This document shows, one piece after another, positions 9,701-15,846 of a DNA stretch of 64,000 nt (position 1 is its first letter; each line of letters starts with the position of its first letter). The notes below the pieces were generated by a model. It saw only the letters and a program-made list of their open reading frames with translations. It was not told where the DNA came from and ran no database searches. This stretch comes from Occallatibacter riparius (GTDB lineage: Bacteria; Acidobacteriota; Terriglobia; Terriglobales; Acidobacteriaceae). Made by a program: the position numbers and the translations under genes. The DNA is taken from assembly GCF_025264625.1 (NCBI RefSeq), contig NZ_CP093313.1, positions 6,510,001 through 6,574,000 of the forward strand, given 5' to 3'.

Positions 9701-10246
9701 AACGCCGGGGATCAGACGGGGCTGACGGCACGCGCGGAAGTGATCGATATCGACGGCAAGACGAAATGGCAGCAGAGCGCGAACCTGGACAGCAAGGAAG
9801 ACTCGACGGAGTCGCCGTTGAAGATGCAGTATCCGGCGGGGTTGGCGCGGACGCATTTCATCCGGCTTACGCTATTGAAGGGCGATAAGGTGCTGAGCAC
9901 GAATTTCTATCTGCATGGGAATGCGGAAGAGGATTATGCGGGGATTCGAGGGCTGGCAGCGGCGAAGGTTGAGATGAAGACGCACATCACGCAGACGGGG
10001 TCGACGTGGCATGTGACGGCGGAGTTGCACAATGCGTCCGCGACTCCGGCGTTGATGGTGCGCGTGAAGGTGGTGCGGGAGAAGTCGGGCGATCTGATTG
10101 CGCCGGCGTTGTATGACGATAACTATGTTGCGCTGATGCCGGGGGAGAAGCGGAATATCCAGGTGACGTTCGAGGATGCGGATACGCGAGGGGAAAAGCC
10201 GCGGGTGGTGATGGAGGGGTTCAATCTGGAGGCTGCGCGGCATTGA
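6767..10246 (+). CDS. Secreted glycoside hydrolase family 2 exo-glycosidase with F5/8C domains
   Basis: 1159-residue exported enzyme predicted to remove terminal sugars from glycans (exo-beta-glucosaminidase or beta-mannosidase type). Residues 1-18 are a signal peptide. Two discoidin-like (F5/8 type C) carbohydrate-binding sections follow at roughly 35-190 and 210-335. Then come the GH2 sugar-binding sandwich (residues about 350-530), an Ig-like section and the TIM barrel. Likely catalytic residues are Glu785 in CGRNEG (acid/base) and Glu843 in HSEIG (nucleophile), both typical of GH2 exo-glucosaminidase relatives. The start is taken at GTG 6767, preceded by GGAG and immediately encoding the signal peptide; the frame is open back to 6692. 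Exact substrate cannot be read from sequence. Confidence 0.9.
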   Translation: MKTAVLFLLASSVVASAQQYTRGLGVYPGDPKQYDGPSLVVDATTYRNLALHRPAYQSSAYDYNLTAQLATDGIKETAPPLWVVTSTSDRGVLPKAEREAFLDEGVVSSVDVAGEHPWVQFDVKGAQPPEIDHMDVVLRKIYAAAPQGGWTIVVAGSDDGAAWNEVGRFTGIDFPGSHDSEPSFTVPVVFPAAVHYRSYRLTFSAPNVKKWGVADVDPSYKGRRVYVAGPQVFTSAWMSAGEGEEWVSVDLGAPCTFDRVALTWVKRAAEGSIQVSDDGVKWQTLQALNGNDDVRLASAAHGRWVRVLMTKPAEAGGHYILSELEVYGRGGPVARAQAAVAAGNDGSLTLTRGAWRVERASQVTATGEQLSEAGFADASWMVATVPGTVLTSYLNDGAIADPNFGENQYVVSDSYFTADFWYRDEFTAPALAVGRHAWLNFDGVNWKAEVYLNGQRLGAIDGGFMRGKFDVTSLLHPGAKNALAVRVLRNAHPGGTKDKEGDSPNGGALGLDNPTYHASIGWDWMPTIRGRNTGIWSNVMLTQTGAVTIENPLVTTTLQLPDTSHADVTIAARLSNEEGKTVAGTLRVKFGDITVEQPVTLEGGAKTVTLSPETNPQLRISNPKLWWPNGYGDPNLYPVTISFVADGKVSDTTSFKAGIRQFTYSEEGGALKMWINGRRFIARGGNWGFPESMLRYRQREYDIAMRYHRDQHFNMLRNWVGQTGDEALYDAADRYGIVVWQDFWLANPWDGPNPENNAFFLAGARDYVLKIRNHASVGLYCGRNEGFPPKFLDDGLRSMVAELEPNSHYISSSADGPVEGRGPYRVEPLRYYFEHTPPKFHSEIGAPNVPEMAIMQRTLDEKGMWPVGPEWRLHDFYPDNPFETAVEKDFGGAKSAAEFVELAQFVDYNAYRGMFEGQSKNRPGVLIWMSHPAWPSILWQTYDYFFDTDAAYFAAKHASEPLHIQWNAAADTLEVVNYNAGDQTGLTARAEVIDIDGKTKWQQSANLDSKEDSTESPLKMQYPAGLARTHFIRLTLLKGDKVLSTNFYLHGNAEEDYAGIRGLAAAKVEMKTHITQTGSTWHVTAELHNASATPALMVRVKVVREKSGDLIAPALYDDNYVALMPGEKRNIQVTFEDADTRGEKPRVVMEGFNLEAARH

Positions 10247-10260
10247 TGGATGCCGGGTAC

Positions 10261-10341
10261 AGCAGATTCCCTTCGGGAATGACAGCAAGAAAGCAAAAGC
10301 AAGAACAACCGCAGATTCTTCGCTGCGCTCAGGATGACAAA
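10261..10341. repeat. Composite intergenic repeat, copy 2 (full tripartite form)
   Basis: Three modules in order: AGATTCCCTTCGGGAATGAC at 10264-10283, an A-rich spacer AAGAAAGCAAAAGCAAGAAC, and the core TTCGCTGCGCTCAGGATGAC at 10319-10338. It lies 15 bases after the GH2 stop. The same order recurs at 18643-18727. Confidence 0.85.
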
Positions 10342-10434
10342 GTTGTGGTTGGATTGAATCCGTCAGGAGCGGGTGGTTGCGCGGTGGATTGGTGCGCAAC
10401 CACCCGCTTTCTTGCGCTGCTTACGAGTACGGGC

Positions 10435-11331
10435 TTAGGCCTGTGTGTAGTCCATGTTGGCTAGGTCGGTTAGGAGGCTGGGGCCGGTGGGAGTCCAGTT
10501 GAGGGCCTGGCGGGTTTTGGCACTGGAGGCGGAGATGTCCCATTGCACGAAGCGGCTGAGCCAGCCGAAGTGCGCGTCGGCCTCTGCGGGCGTGAGTGAG
10601 ACGGCGGGCATGTTGAGGCCGCGGGCGATGGTTTCCGCGATGTCGCGCGCGGGGACGCCTTCCTCGGCGACGGCGTTGTAGCGGACGTTCCCTTCCCCTT
10701 TTTCGAGGGCGAGGTGGTAGAGGCGGGCGACATCGTGGACGGGTGCGGCGGCCCAGCGATTGCGGCCCTCGCCGACATAGGCGACTATTCCCTTCTGGCG
10801 GGCGATCTGAATGGTGTAAGAGACGAGGCCCTGTTTGCGCGTATCGTGCACCTGCGGGAGTCGGACGATGACTACGCGCACGCCGCGGTCATTGAGGGCT
10901 TGAGCGGATTCTTCAGAGGCGGCGCGAGGGACTACCGTCGAGCTGACTGGCGGGTCATCTTCCGTGGTGATCTGGCCGGGCTTGGCGGTACCCATCGCGA
11001 CTCCGGACGTGACAAGGAACATGCGATTGGAGCCGGCGAGGACGTCGCCGATGGTTTCGATGACGCGGCGGTCGGTTTCGCAGTTTTCGACGAATTTGGA
11101 GAAGTCGTGGTTGAAGGCGAGGTGAATGACCGCGTCGGCATTGGCTGCGCCAGTGCGGATGCTTTCGAGGTCGTAGATGTCACCGCGATGGACTTCTGCG
11201 CCTGCGGCCAGCAATTGCTGGGCGCCGGAGTCGCTGCGGGAAAGGCCGAGGACCTGGTGGCCGGCGGCGAGGAGTTGCGGGACGAGGGCGGAGCCGATGA
11301 AGCCAGTGGCGCCGGTGACGAAGATGCGCAT
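10435..11331 (-). CDS. NAD(P)-dependent epimerase/dehydratase-family reductase (extended-type SDR)
   Basis: 298-residue cytoplasmic oxidoreductase. The N terminus MRIFVTGATGFIGSALV holds the glycine-rich NAD(P)-binding motif TGATGFIG of extended short-chain dehydrogenases. It resembles the NAD-dependent epimerase/dehydratase group acting on a nucleotide sugar or small carbonyl. The YxxxK catalytic motif is not obvious, as in several NmrA- or YbjT-like reductases, so the reaction is open. ATG 11331 has a near-perfect AGGAGG ribosome site; longer starts up to 11472 would run through the promoter region. It is divergent from the TetR gene, and two matching palindromes lie between them. A promoter (TTGAAA at 11448-11453, TATCTA at 11424-11429 on the minus strand) has one palindrome inside its spacer, so repression by the TetR neighbour is likely. 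Confidence 0.85.
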   Translation of the reverse strand: MRIFVTGATGFIGSALVPQLLAAGHQVLGLSRSDSGAQQLLAAGAEVHRGDIYDLESIRTGAANADAVIHLAFNHDFSKFVENCETDRRVIETIGDVLAGSNRMFLVTSGVAMGTAKPGQITTEDDPPVSSTVVPRAASEESAQALNDRGVRVVIVRLPQVHDTRKQGLVSYTIQIARQKGIVAYVGEGRNRWAAAPVHDVARLYHLALEKGEGNVRYNAVAEEGVPARDIAETIARGLNMPAVSLTPAEADAHFGWLSRFVQWDISASSAKTRQALNWTPTGPSLLTDLANMDYTQA

Positions 11332-11374
11332 AGGTATGTCCTCCTGGAAACTGTTTTCCGAGCCTGATCGCCGC

Positions 11375-11403
11375 TTGACTGCGGAGGCGGTGCGGGCTAA
11401 AAC
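11375..11403 (+). promoter_or_regulatory. Putative promoter of the TetR gene
   Basis: TTGACT (11375-11380) and TAAAAC (11398-11403) are separated by 17 bases, on the plus strand. The first operator palindrome begins at the end of the -10 element, which suits autorepression. Confidence 0.5.
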
Positions 11404-11418
11404 GGAGACAGGCTCCGG
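11403..11418. promoter_or_regulatory. TetR operator 1 (CGGAG-N5-CTCCG)
   Basis: Perfect 5-base inverted arms CGGAG (11403-11407) and CTCCG (11413-11417) around ACAGG. It overlaps the expected transcription start of the TetR gene. The same pattern recurs 29 bases downstream. Confidence 0.6.
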
Positions 11419-11423
11419 ATAAG

Positions 11424-11453
11424 TAGATAAGCGGAGGCAGTCTCCGGTTTCAA
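11424..11453 (-). promoter_or_regulatory. Putative promoter of the reductase gene
   Basis: On the minus strand TTGAAA (11448-11453) and TATCTA (11424-11429) are 18 bases apart. Operator 2 occupies the spacer, so a bound TetR dimer would block RNA polymerase. Confidence 0.5.
11432..11447. promoter_or_regulatory. TetR operator 2 (CGGAG-N5-CTCCG)
   Basis: Arms CGGAG (11432-11436) and CTCCG (11442-11446) around GCAGT. The consensus of both sites is CGGAGRCAGKCTCCGG. Being two copies of one palindrome in a divergent TetR intergenic region makes a specific operator the simplest reading. Confidence 0.6.
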
Positions 11454-11465
11454 GTTTTTTCGCAC

Positions 11466-12059
11466 ATGACAAAGAAGCGTTCTCAATCCGTGGAGAAGAT
11501 GCCGCCGCGTAAACTGCGCACCGATGCGGCGCGGAATCGCGAACGGCTTTTAGAGGCAGCGAAGGAGGCCTTCACGATTGCTGGCGCGGAGGCCAGCCTG
11601 GAGGATATTGCGCGGCGAGCGGAGGTGGGCGCGGGGACGCTTTACCGGCATTTTCCGACGCGGGATGCGCTGATTGAGGCTGTGTACCACAGCGAAGTGG
11701 AGAAGCTTGCGGCGGCAGCGCAGAACTATGTGGAGGAGATGGCTCCGGTGGAGGCGCTGCGAGCATGGATGCTGCTGTTTGTCGATTACATTGCGGCCAA
11801 GCACATTATTGCGCCGGCGCTGAACTCGGTGGGGGGCGGGGCTTCGAGGCTGTATGAGGGGTCGCGCGGGCAGGTCCTGGGAGCGATCGACGGGCTGTTG
11901 AAACGCGCTGTAAAACGGGGCGAGATTCGCAGGGAGGTTGAGGCGCAGGATCTTATCGGAGCGCTGGTCGGGCTCGCGCACTTTGCACCGGGGGCTGAGT
12001 GGAAGAGGAGCGCACAGCGGCTGGTGGAGTTGCTGATTGCTGGGGCGCGGGTGAGGTGA
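11466..12059 (+). CDS. TetR/AcrR-family transcriptional regulator
   Basis: 197-residue one-component regulator. Residues about 20-65 form the TetR DNA-binding domain: RERLLEAAKEAF, then SLEDIARRAEVGAGTLYRHF, the diagnostic helix-turn-helix, then PTRDALIEAV. The C-terminal half is a variable ligand-binding and dimerisation helix bundle with a clear AEWKRSAQRLVELLI end. The ATG at 11466 lacks a good ribosome site; ATG 11499, preceded by GGAG, is an alternative that keeps the whole domain. It is divergent from the reductase gene at 10435-11331 with two shared palindromes between. It probably represses both itself and that gene, with a substrate of the reductase as plausible inducer; this last point is inference. 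Confidence 0.92.
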   Translation: MTKKRSQSVEKMPPRKLRTDAARNRERLLEAAKEAFTIAGAEASLEDIARRAEVGAGTLYRHFPTRDALIEAVYHSEVEKLAAAAQNYVEEMAPVEALRAWMLLFVDYIAAKHIIAPALNSVGGGASRLYEGSRGQVLGAIDGLLKRAVKRGEIRREVEAQDLIGALVGLAHFAPGAEWKRSAQRLVELLIAGARVR

Positions 12060-12083
12060 AACCGCGGCGCGTGGAGTTCGTGC

Positions 12084-12125
12084 TTTCCCACCCTAAACGC
12101 AAACGGCGCGTTTAGGATGGGGCAC
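12084..12125. repeat. Palindromic intergenic repeat, copy 2
   Basis: CCCACCCTAAACG (12087-12099) pairs with CGTTTAGGATGGG (12109-12121), followed by GCAC. The outer stem matches copy 1 at 2184-2225 exactly, including the same single mismatch, while the inner stem sequence differs but still pairs. Confidence 0.75.
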
Positions 12126-12150
12126 CCGGGATCATAGGCAGATACGCAAC

Positions 12151-12206
12151 GGGAAAAGCAAAGGCAACAACAACCGCAGATCCCTCGCTGCGCTCGGGAT
12201 GACAGG
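12151..12206. repeat. Composite intergenic repeat, copy 3
   Basis: A-rich GGGAAAAGCAAAGGCAACAA tract followed by the core CCTCGCTGCGCTCGGGATGAC near 12183-12203. It is located between the TetR gene and the convergent histidine kinase gene, directly after palindromic repeat copy 2. Confidence 0.8.
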
Positions 12207-12223
12207 TCTGTGGAGGAGCGGGG

Positions 12224-14659
12224 TTATTTGGCGGAGGCGGCGGGGAGGGTGAAGAAGAACTTGCTGCCGCGGCCGAGGGTGGATTCGGCCCAGATGCGAC
12301 CGTCGTGCTGCTCGATGATGCTGCGGCAGAGAGCGAGGCCGAGGCCGGTGCCGCCGAGAGGGCGCGAATCGGATGCGTCGCCCTGTTGGAAGCGATTGAA
12401 GATGTGCTCGAGTTTCTCCGGGGGGATTCCCTGCCCCTGGTCCTCAACGGACAAGCAGATTTCTTTGTCGCCCAGCGGCTGGGCGGAGAACTTGATCTGC
12501 GTGTTGCGCGGGGAAAACTTGATGGCGTTGGAGACCAGTTCGTTGAGCACCTGAAGGATGCGGTCTTCGTCGGCGATGACGACGGCGGGGACGGCTTCGA
12601 TTCGGAAGGCCATGCCGGCCTCGGTGGCTGCTGAATACGCGACTTCGGCGGCGCGGCGCAGCAGGTCGACGGCTTCGACGGGGACGCGGCGCAGCGGCAG
12701 GTGGCCTTTTTCGACCTTGTCGAAGTCGAGGATGTCATTGACGAGGCGGACGAGACGATCGCAGTTGGCGATGGCCATGTCGACCATCTGCTTCTGCTTG
12801 TCCGGACGCTTCTCGAGTGAGCCGGAGGAGATGAGTCCAAGTGCCGCGCGGAGTGAGGTGAGCGGCGTGCGCAGTTCGTGGCTGACGGTGGAGATGAATT
12901 CGTCCTTCATCTTCTCGAGGCGTCGGCGTTCGGTGATGTCCTGGAAGGCGACGACCATGCCGGAGATGCGGCCGTCTTCGATGAGTGGGCTGGCGCTGTA
13001 CTCGACGGGGATGGAGGTGCCGTCGGCGCGCCAGAAGACTTCGTCTGCCATGCGGACGGATTCACGACGTCGCATGCCCTGCAGGATGGGGCTGGTGACC
13101 TTGGAGTAGGGCGTGCCGTCGGCGTGGCTGTGATGGATGACTTCGTGGACATCGCGACCCGTGAGCTGATCGGCCTGGTAACCGAGGGCGCGGGCGCCGG
13201 CCTCATTGATGAAGGTGAGGCGGCCGTCGAGGTCGATGCCGTAGATGCCGTCGCCAACAGCTTGCAGGATGAGTTCGCGCTGGCGGGTGGCGAGGTGCAG
13301 AGCCTCTTCGGCTTCGTGCTGCTCGGTGACGTCGACGCCGTGATTGAGGATGAAGGGGCGCTCGCCGCGGAGTTCCATGCGACGGCTGCGGAAAGCGATG
13401 CGGCGGTAGACGCCGTCACTGCGGCGCACGGGAATGGCTCCCTGCCATTCGTCCTTCGTTTGCAGAGCGTGCAGGCATTCCTGGAAGGTAAGGGCGCCGG
13501 TTGAGTCGAGGAGTTCCGCGATGGAGCGGCCGGTGAGGTCTTCGACACGATAGCCGAGGGTTTCAGCGGTGAAGGCGTTGAGCGAAGTGAGGCGGCCTTC
13601 CATGGTGCAGGTAAAGACGAAGCCCAATGAGCCTTCGACCACCTGGCGGTAGCGGGCTTCACTGGAGAGCAGAGCTTCTTCGGCCTGGCGCTGGTCGGTC
13701 ACGTCCTGACCGCTGACGATGACGTACTGAATTTCGCCGTTAGGGCCCTGGAGCGGGCGCAGGGTCCAGCTCACGCGACGGGTTGAGCCGCCGGGAACAC
13801 GCCACGTGGTTTCGTGCGGACCGGACACCTGTCCCGCTGCTGCCTGGCGCAGGATGCCCACGGCCCATTCGCGATCTTCAGGCTCAAGCACTTCATCGAC
13901 GAACAGACGGCCCGCGGCTTCGGCAAGGCTCATGCCGGTGAGTTGAGCGCAGGACTGGTTGAAGCGAACGATGCGGCCGGCGGTGTCGAGAACGGCGACC
14001 AGAGCGGGGATGGAATCGAGGGTAGCGGCAACGAAGCAGCGCTCGACGGCCAGGGCGCGCTCGGTACGGTTGCGGGCACGCTGTGCGTGCTCCTGCGCGC
14101 GAATGCGGTTGTACAGCTCGAGACGCGTAGTGGCCTGCCGCCCCAGAATGTCGAGCAGCGTGAGGTGCTCGCCCTGGAACTGGCCTGGGTTGTGGGCGAG
14201 CAGAGCCAGCGTGCCAACAATCTTCTGATCGGCGGAGATGAGAGGGACGCCGGCGTAAGAGCGGCAGGGCCTTGCGCCGGGGAGTTCGATGCCTCCCTGA
14301 GGAAAGCGAACGTCCTGGGCGGCGTCGGTTATCAGCAGAGATTGGCCGGTAGCGAAGACGACGTTGCAGGCGGAAGTAGCGCGGGGCTGCTCGGCCGCAT
14401 TGAAGCCGTAGCGCGACTTGAACCAGAGGCGGTTCACGTCAGGCCAGGCGATGTAGGCATAGTCGGCGAGGCTCAGCACAGCCGCCAGTTCGGTGAGCTC
14501 ATCGAGCGCGGGGTCTGGACTGCGATCGAAGACGTCGAAATCCGGCGGCCACGACACCGACGCCACGTGCTCCGGGTGCTGATAGCTCTGCATAATGCCG
14601 CCCATAGTTTGGTCCGCGATCACTCTTACCAGTATCCGCTGAAGGGAAAACGGAGACAT
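12224..14659 (-). CDS. GAF/multi-PAS sensor histidine kinase
   Basis: About 811-residue soluble sensor kinase with no membrane segment. In order: a GAF-like domain (about 35-190, with VVFATGQSLLITDAAQDVRF), then three PAS domains (about 215-335, 340-460 and 465-585, each ending in a 'DVT' or 'DIT' PAC tail). The HisKA box FISTVSHELRTPLTSLR follows, with phospho-accepting His594. Last is an HATPase domain with N box (NELVSNAIKFS), G1 (VEDQGQGIP), F (FNRFQQGD) and G2 (GGTGLGLAL) boxes. The frame opens at a TTG (14719) but ATG 14659, 14605 or 14593 are the realistic starts; none has a strong ribosome site. No response regulator is adjacent, so it is an orphan kinase. The multiple PAS domains suggest redox, light or small-molecule sensing. 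Confidence 0.92.
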   Translation of the reverse strand: MSPFSLQRILVRVIADQTMGGIMQSYQHPEHVASVSWPPDFDVFDRSPDPALDELTELAAVLSLADYAYIAWPDVNRLWFKSRYGFNAAEQPRATSACNVVFATGQSLLITDAAQDVRFPQGGIELPGARPCRSYAGVPLISADQKIVGTLALLAHNPGQFQGEHLTLLDILGRQATTRLELYNRIRAQEHAQRARNRTERALAVERCFVAATLDSIPALVAVLDTAGRIVRFNQSCAQLTGMSLAEAAGRLFVDEVLEPEDREWAVGILRQAAAGQVSGPHETTWRVPGGSTRRVSWTLRPLQGPNGEIQYVIVSGQDVTDQRQAEEALLSSEARYRQVVEGSLGFVFTCTMEGRLTSLNAFTAETLGYRVEDLTGRSIAELLDSTGALTFQECLHALQTKDEWQGAIPVRRSDGVYRRIAFRSRRMELRGERPFILNHGVDVTEQHEAEEALHLATRQRELILQAVGDGIYGIDLDGRLTFINEAGARALGYQADQLTGRDVHEVIHHSHADGTPYSKVTSPILQGMRRRESVRMADEVFWRADGTSIPVEYSASPLIEDGRISGMVVAFQDITERRRLEKMKDEFISTVSHELRTPLTSLRAALGLISSGSLEKRPDKQKQMVDMAIANCDRLVRLVNDILDFDKVEKGHLPLRRVPVEAVDLLRRAAEVAYSAATEAGMAFRIEAVPAVVIADEDRILQVLNELVSNAIKFSPRNTQIKFSAQPLGDKEICLSVEDQGQGIPPEKLEHIFNRFQQGDASDSRPLGGTGLGLALCRSIIEQHDGRIWAESTLGRGSKFFFTLPAASAK

Positions 14660-14900
14660 TGTCACGAAAGCAGCATGGACGCGGCGCTTGCAATCCCACA
14701 CCAGTAATCGAGGAATCAATTACTTAGCATGCGATCGGTAATCTGGATCACCAAAAGGGGCGTGAATGTGGGTATTTGAAGGTTTCTGCGTGTGGAAAAG
14801 CGGAGGCCAAATTGCGGCAGACGGGACAGTTGCGCTCGAAAAGAATTTCCGGATGTGCAAACGACGAGGTGGCGATGCGCCGGTAATGGAATGGATGCAA

Positions 14901-15437
14901 TCAGCTGGTCGGGATGCGGCAGCAGTCGCCTGAGCCGGCGGGCTCGTTGGCGCCGGCATCGAGGACTACTTTCCAGGAGCCATCTTTCTGCTTGCGCCAG
15001 ATGGTCATGTAGCGGCCGGAGGTGGTGACGGGGTTTCCGTTGGCGTCTTTGCTGTGGCCTTCGAAGTGGCCCCAGGTGTAGCCCATGTCGCCGGAGGGGC
15101 CCATGGAAGCGTCGGTGGGGGTCCAGGTGAGCTGATAGGTGGCGGGCGACCAGTTGGCGGAGCGCTCGATGGCAACTTTGCCGACGACTGGGGCTGCGCC
15201 GTTGCCCAGGGTGACGCCATCGTCTGCGAACCAGGCGGCGAAGCCGGCTCCGCCGCGGGCGGCGACGTCTTTGGCGAATTTAGCTTCGAGGTCGAAGAGG
15301 AGGGACTTGCCCGCGTTCATGGAGGGGTCGGCGAGCGGATTGGGCGTGGCGGCGGGGGCGGAGGGCTCTAGCATTTGCGCGCGGGTGAAGTGCGCACTTA
15401 GGGTTGCTGCTGCTAAGGCGATGATGCCGATCCTCAT
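14901..15437 (-). CDS. Secreted SnoaL/DUF4440-like (NTF2-fold) protein
   Basis: 178 residues. A signal peptide (MRIGIIALAAATLSAHFTRAQ) precedes an NTF2-like fold of the DUF4440 type: an N-terminal helix (LFDLEAKFAKDVAARG), FAAWFADDGVTLGNG, and the terminal strands YTWGHFEGHSKD, SGRYMTIWRKQKDGSWKVVLDAG. Such proteins include ketosteroid-isomerase-like enzymes and small-ligand-binding proteins. No catalytic residues can be assigned with certainty. ATG 15437 has AGGAA at ideal spacing, so it is preferred over the upstream GTG 15452. It is separated by 240 bases from the kinase gene downstream; that gap (14660-14900) holds no recognisable feature. Function is unknown. Confidence 0.72.
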   Translation of the reverse strand: MRIGIIALAAATLSAHFTRAQMLEPSAPAATPNPLADPSMNAGKSLLFDLEAKFAKDVAARGGAGFAAWFADDGVTLGNGAAPVVGKVAIERSANWSPATYQLTWTPTDASMGPSGDMGYTWGHFEGHSKDANGNPVTTSGRYMTIWRKQKDGSWKVVLDAGANEPAGSGDCCRIPTS

Positions 15438-15529
15438 TCGGTTCCTGCTCACGTTGTGAACCCTCGCGTGGAATCTGACTCCATCGTAAACCGGCGGGCG
15501 GCTTTGACAGGTTGGCGGAATGGCCAGCC

Positions 15530-15780
15530 TCGTTAGCGGGGGCTAAAGCCCAGGTTCAATCAGGGGAGCGGCGAGCGGGCTGCCTGAAGGCAGCCCCTGA
15601 TACGAAGCGAAATCCCGCTTTGTGTATCTGACGCGAGTGAGGCGATGGGGCGGGGGCTAAAGAGTTCTCGGAAAACTCCGAGGACACGGTGAAGGCGCAA
15701 GAAAACCATGCCTCAGGGGCTGAAGCCCGCAATCATTTTGCTGGATTTACGGCACGAATAAATTCGCGCCCCTTCAAAAC
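15530..15780. repeat. Degenerate 'GGGGCTGAAGCCC' repeat region
   Basis: A 409-base gap without a gene (15438-15846). It contains several short palindromes: GGGGGCTAAAGCCC near 15538-15552, GGGCTGCCTGAAGGCAGCCC near 15578-15597, and GGGGCTGAAGCCCGC near 15716-15730 followed by a decayed ACGGCACG...CGCGCCCCTTCAAAACAGAGGC arm. They look like eroded copies of an interspersed acidobacterial repeat. No open frame here has coding character. Confidence 0.6.
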
Positions 15781-15846
15781 AGAGGCTCAATTCGGGTTTT
15801 TCCGAGGCCTGTATACGGCGCTGAGGAAAGCTACACTGGCTTCGCG

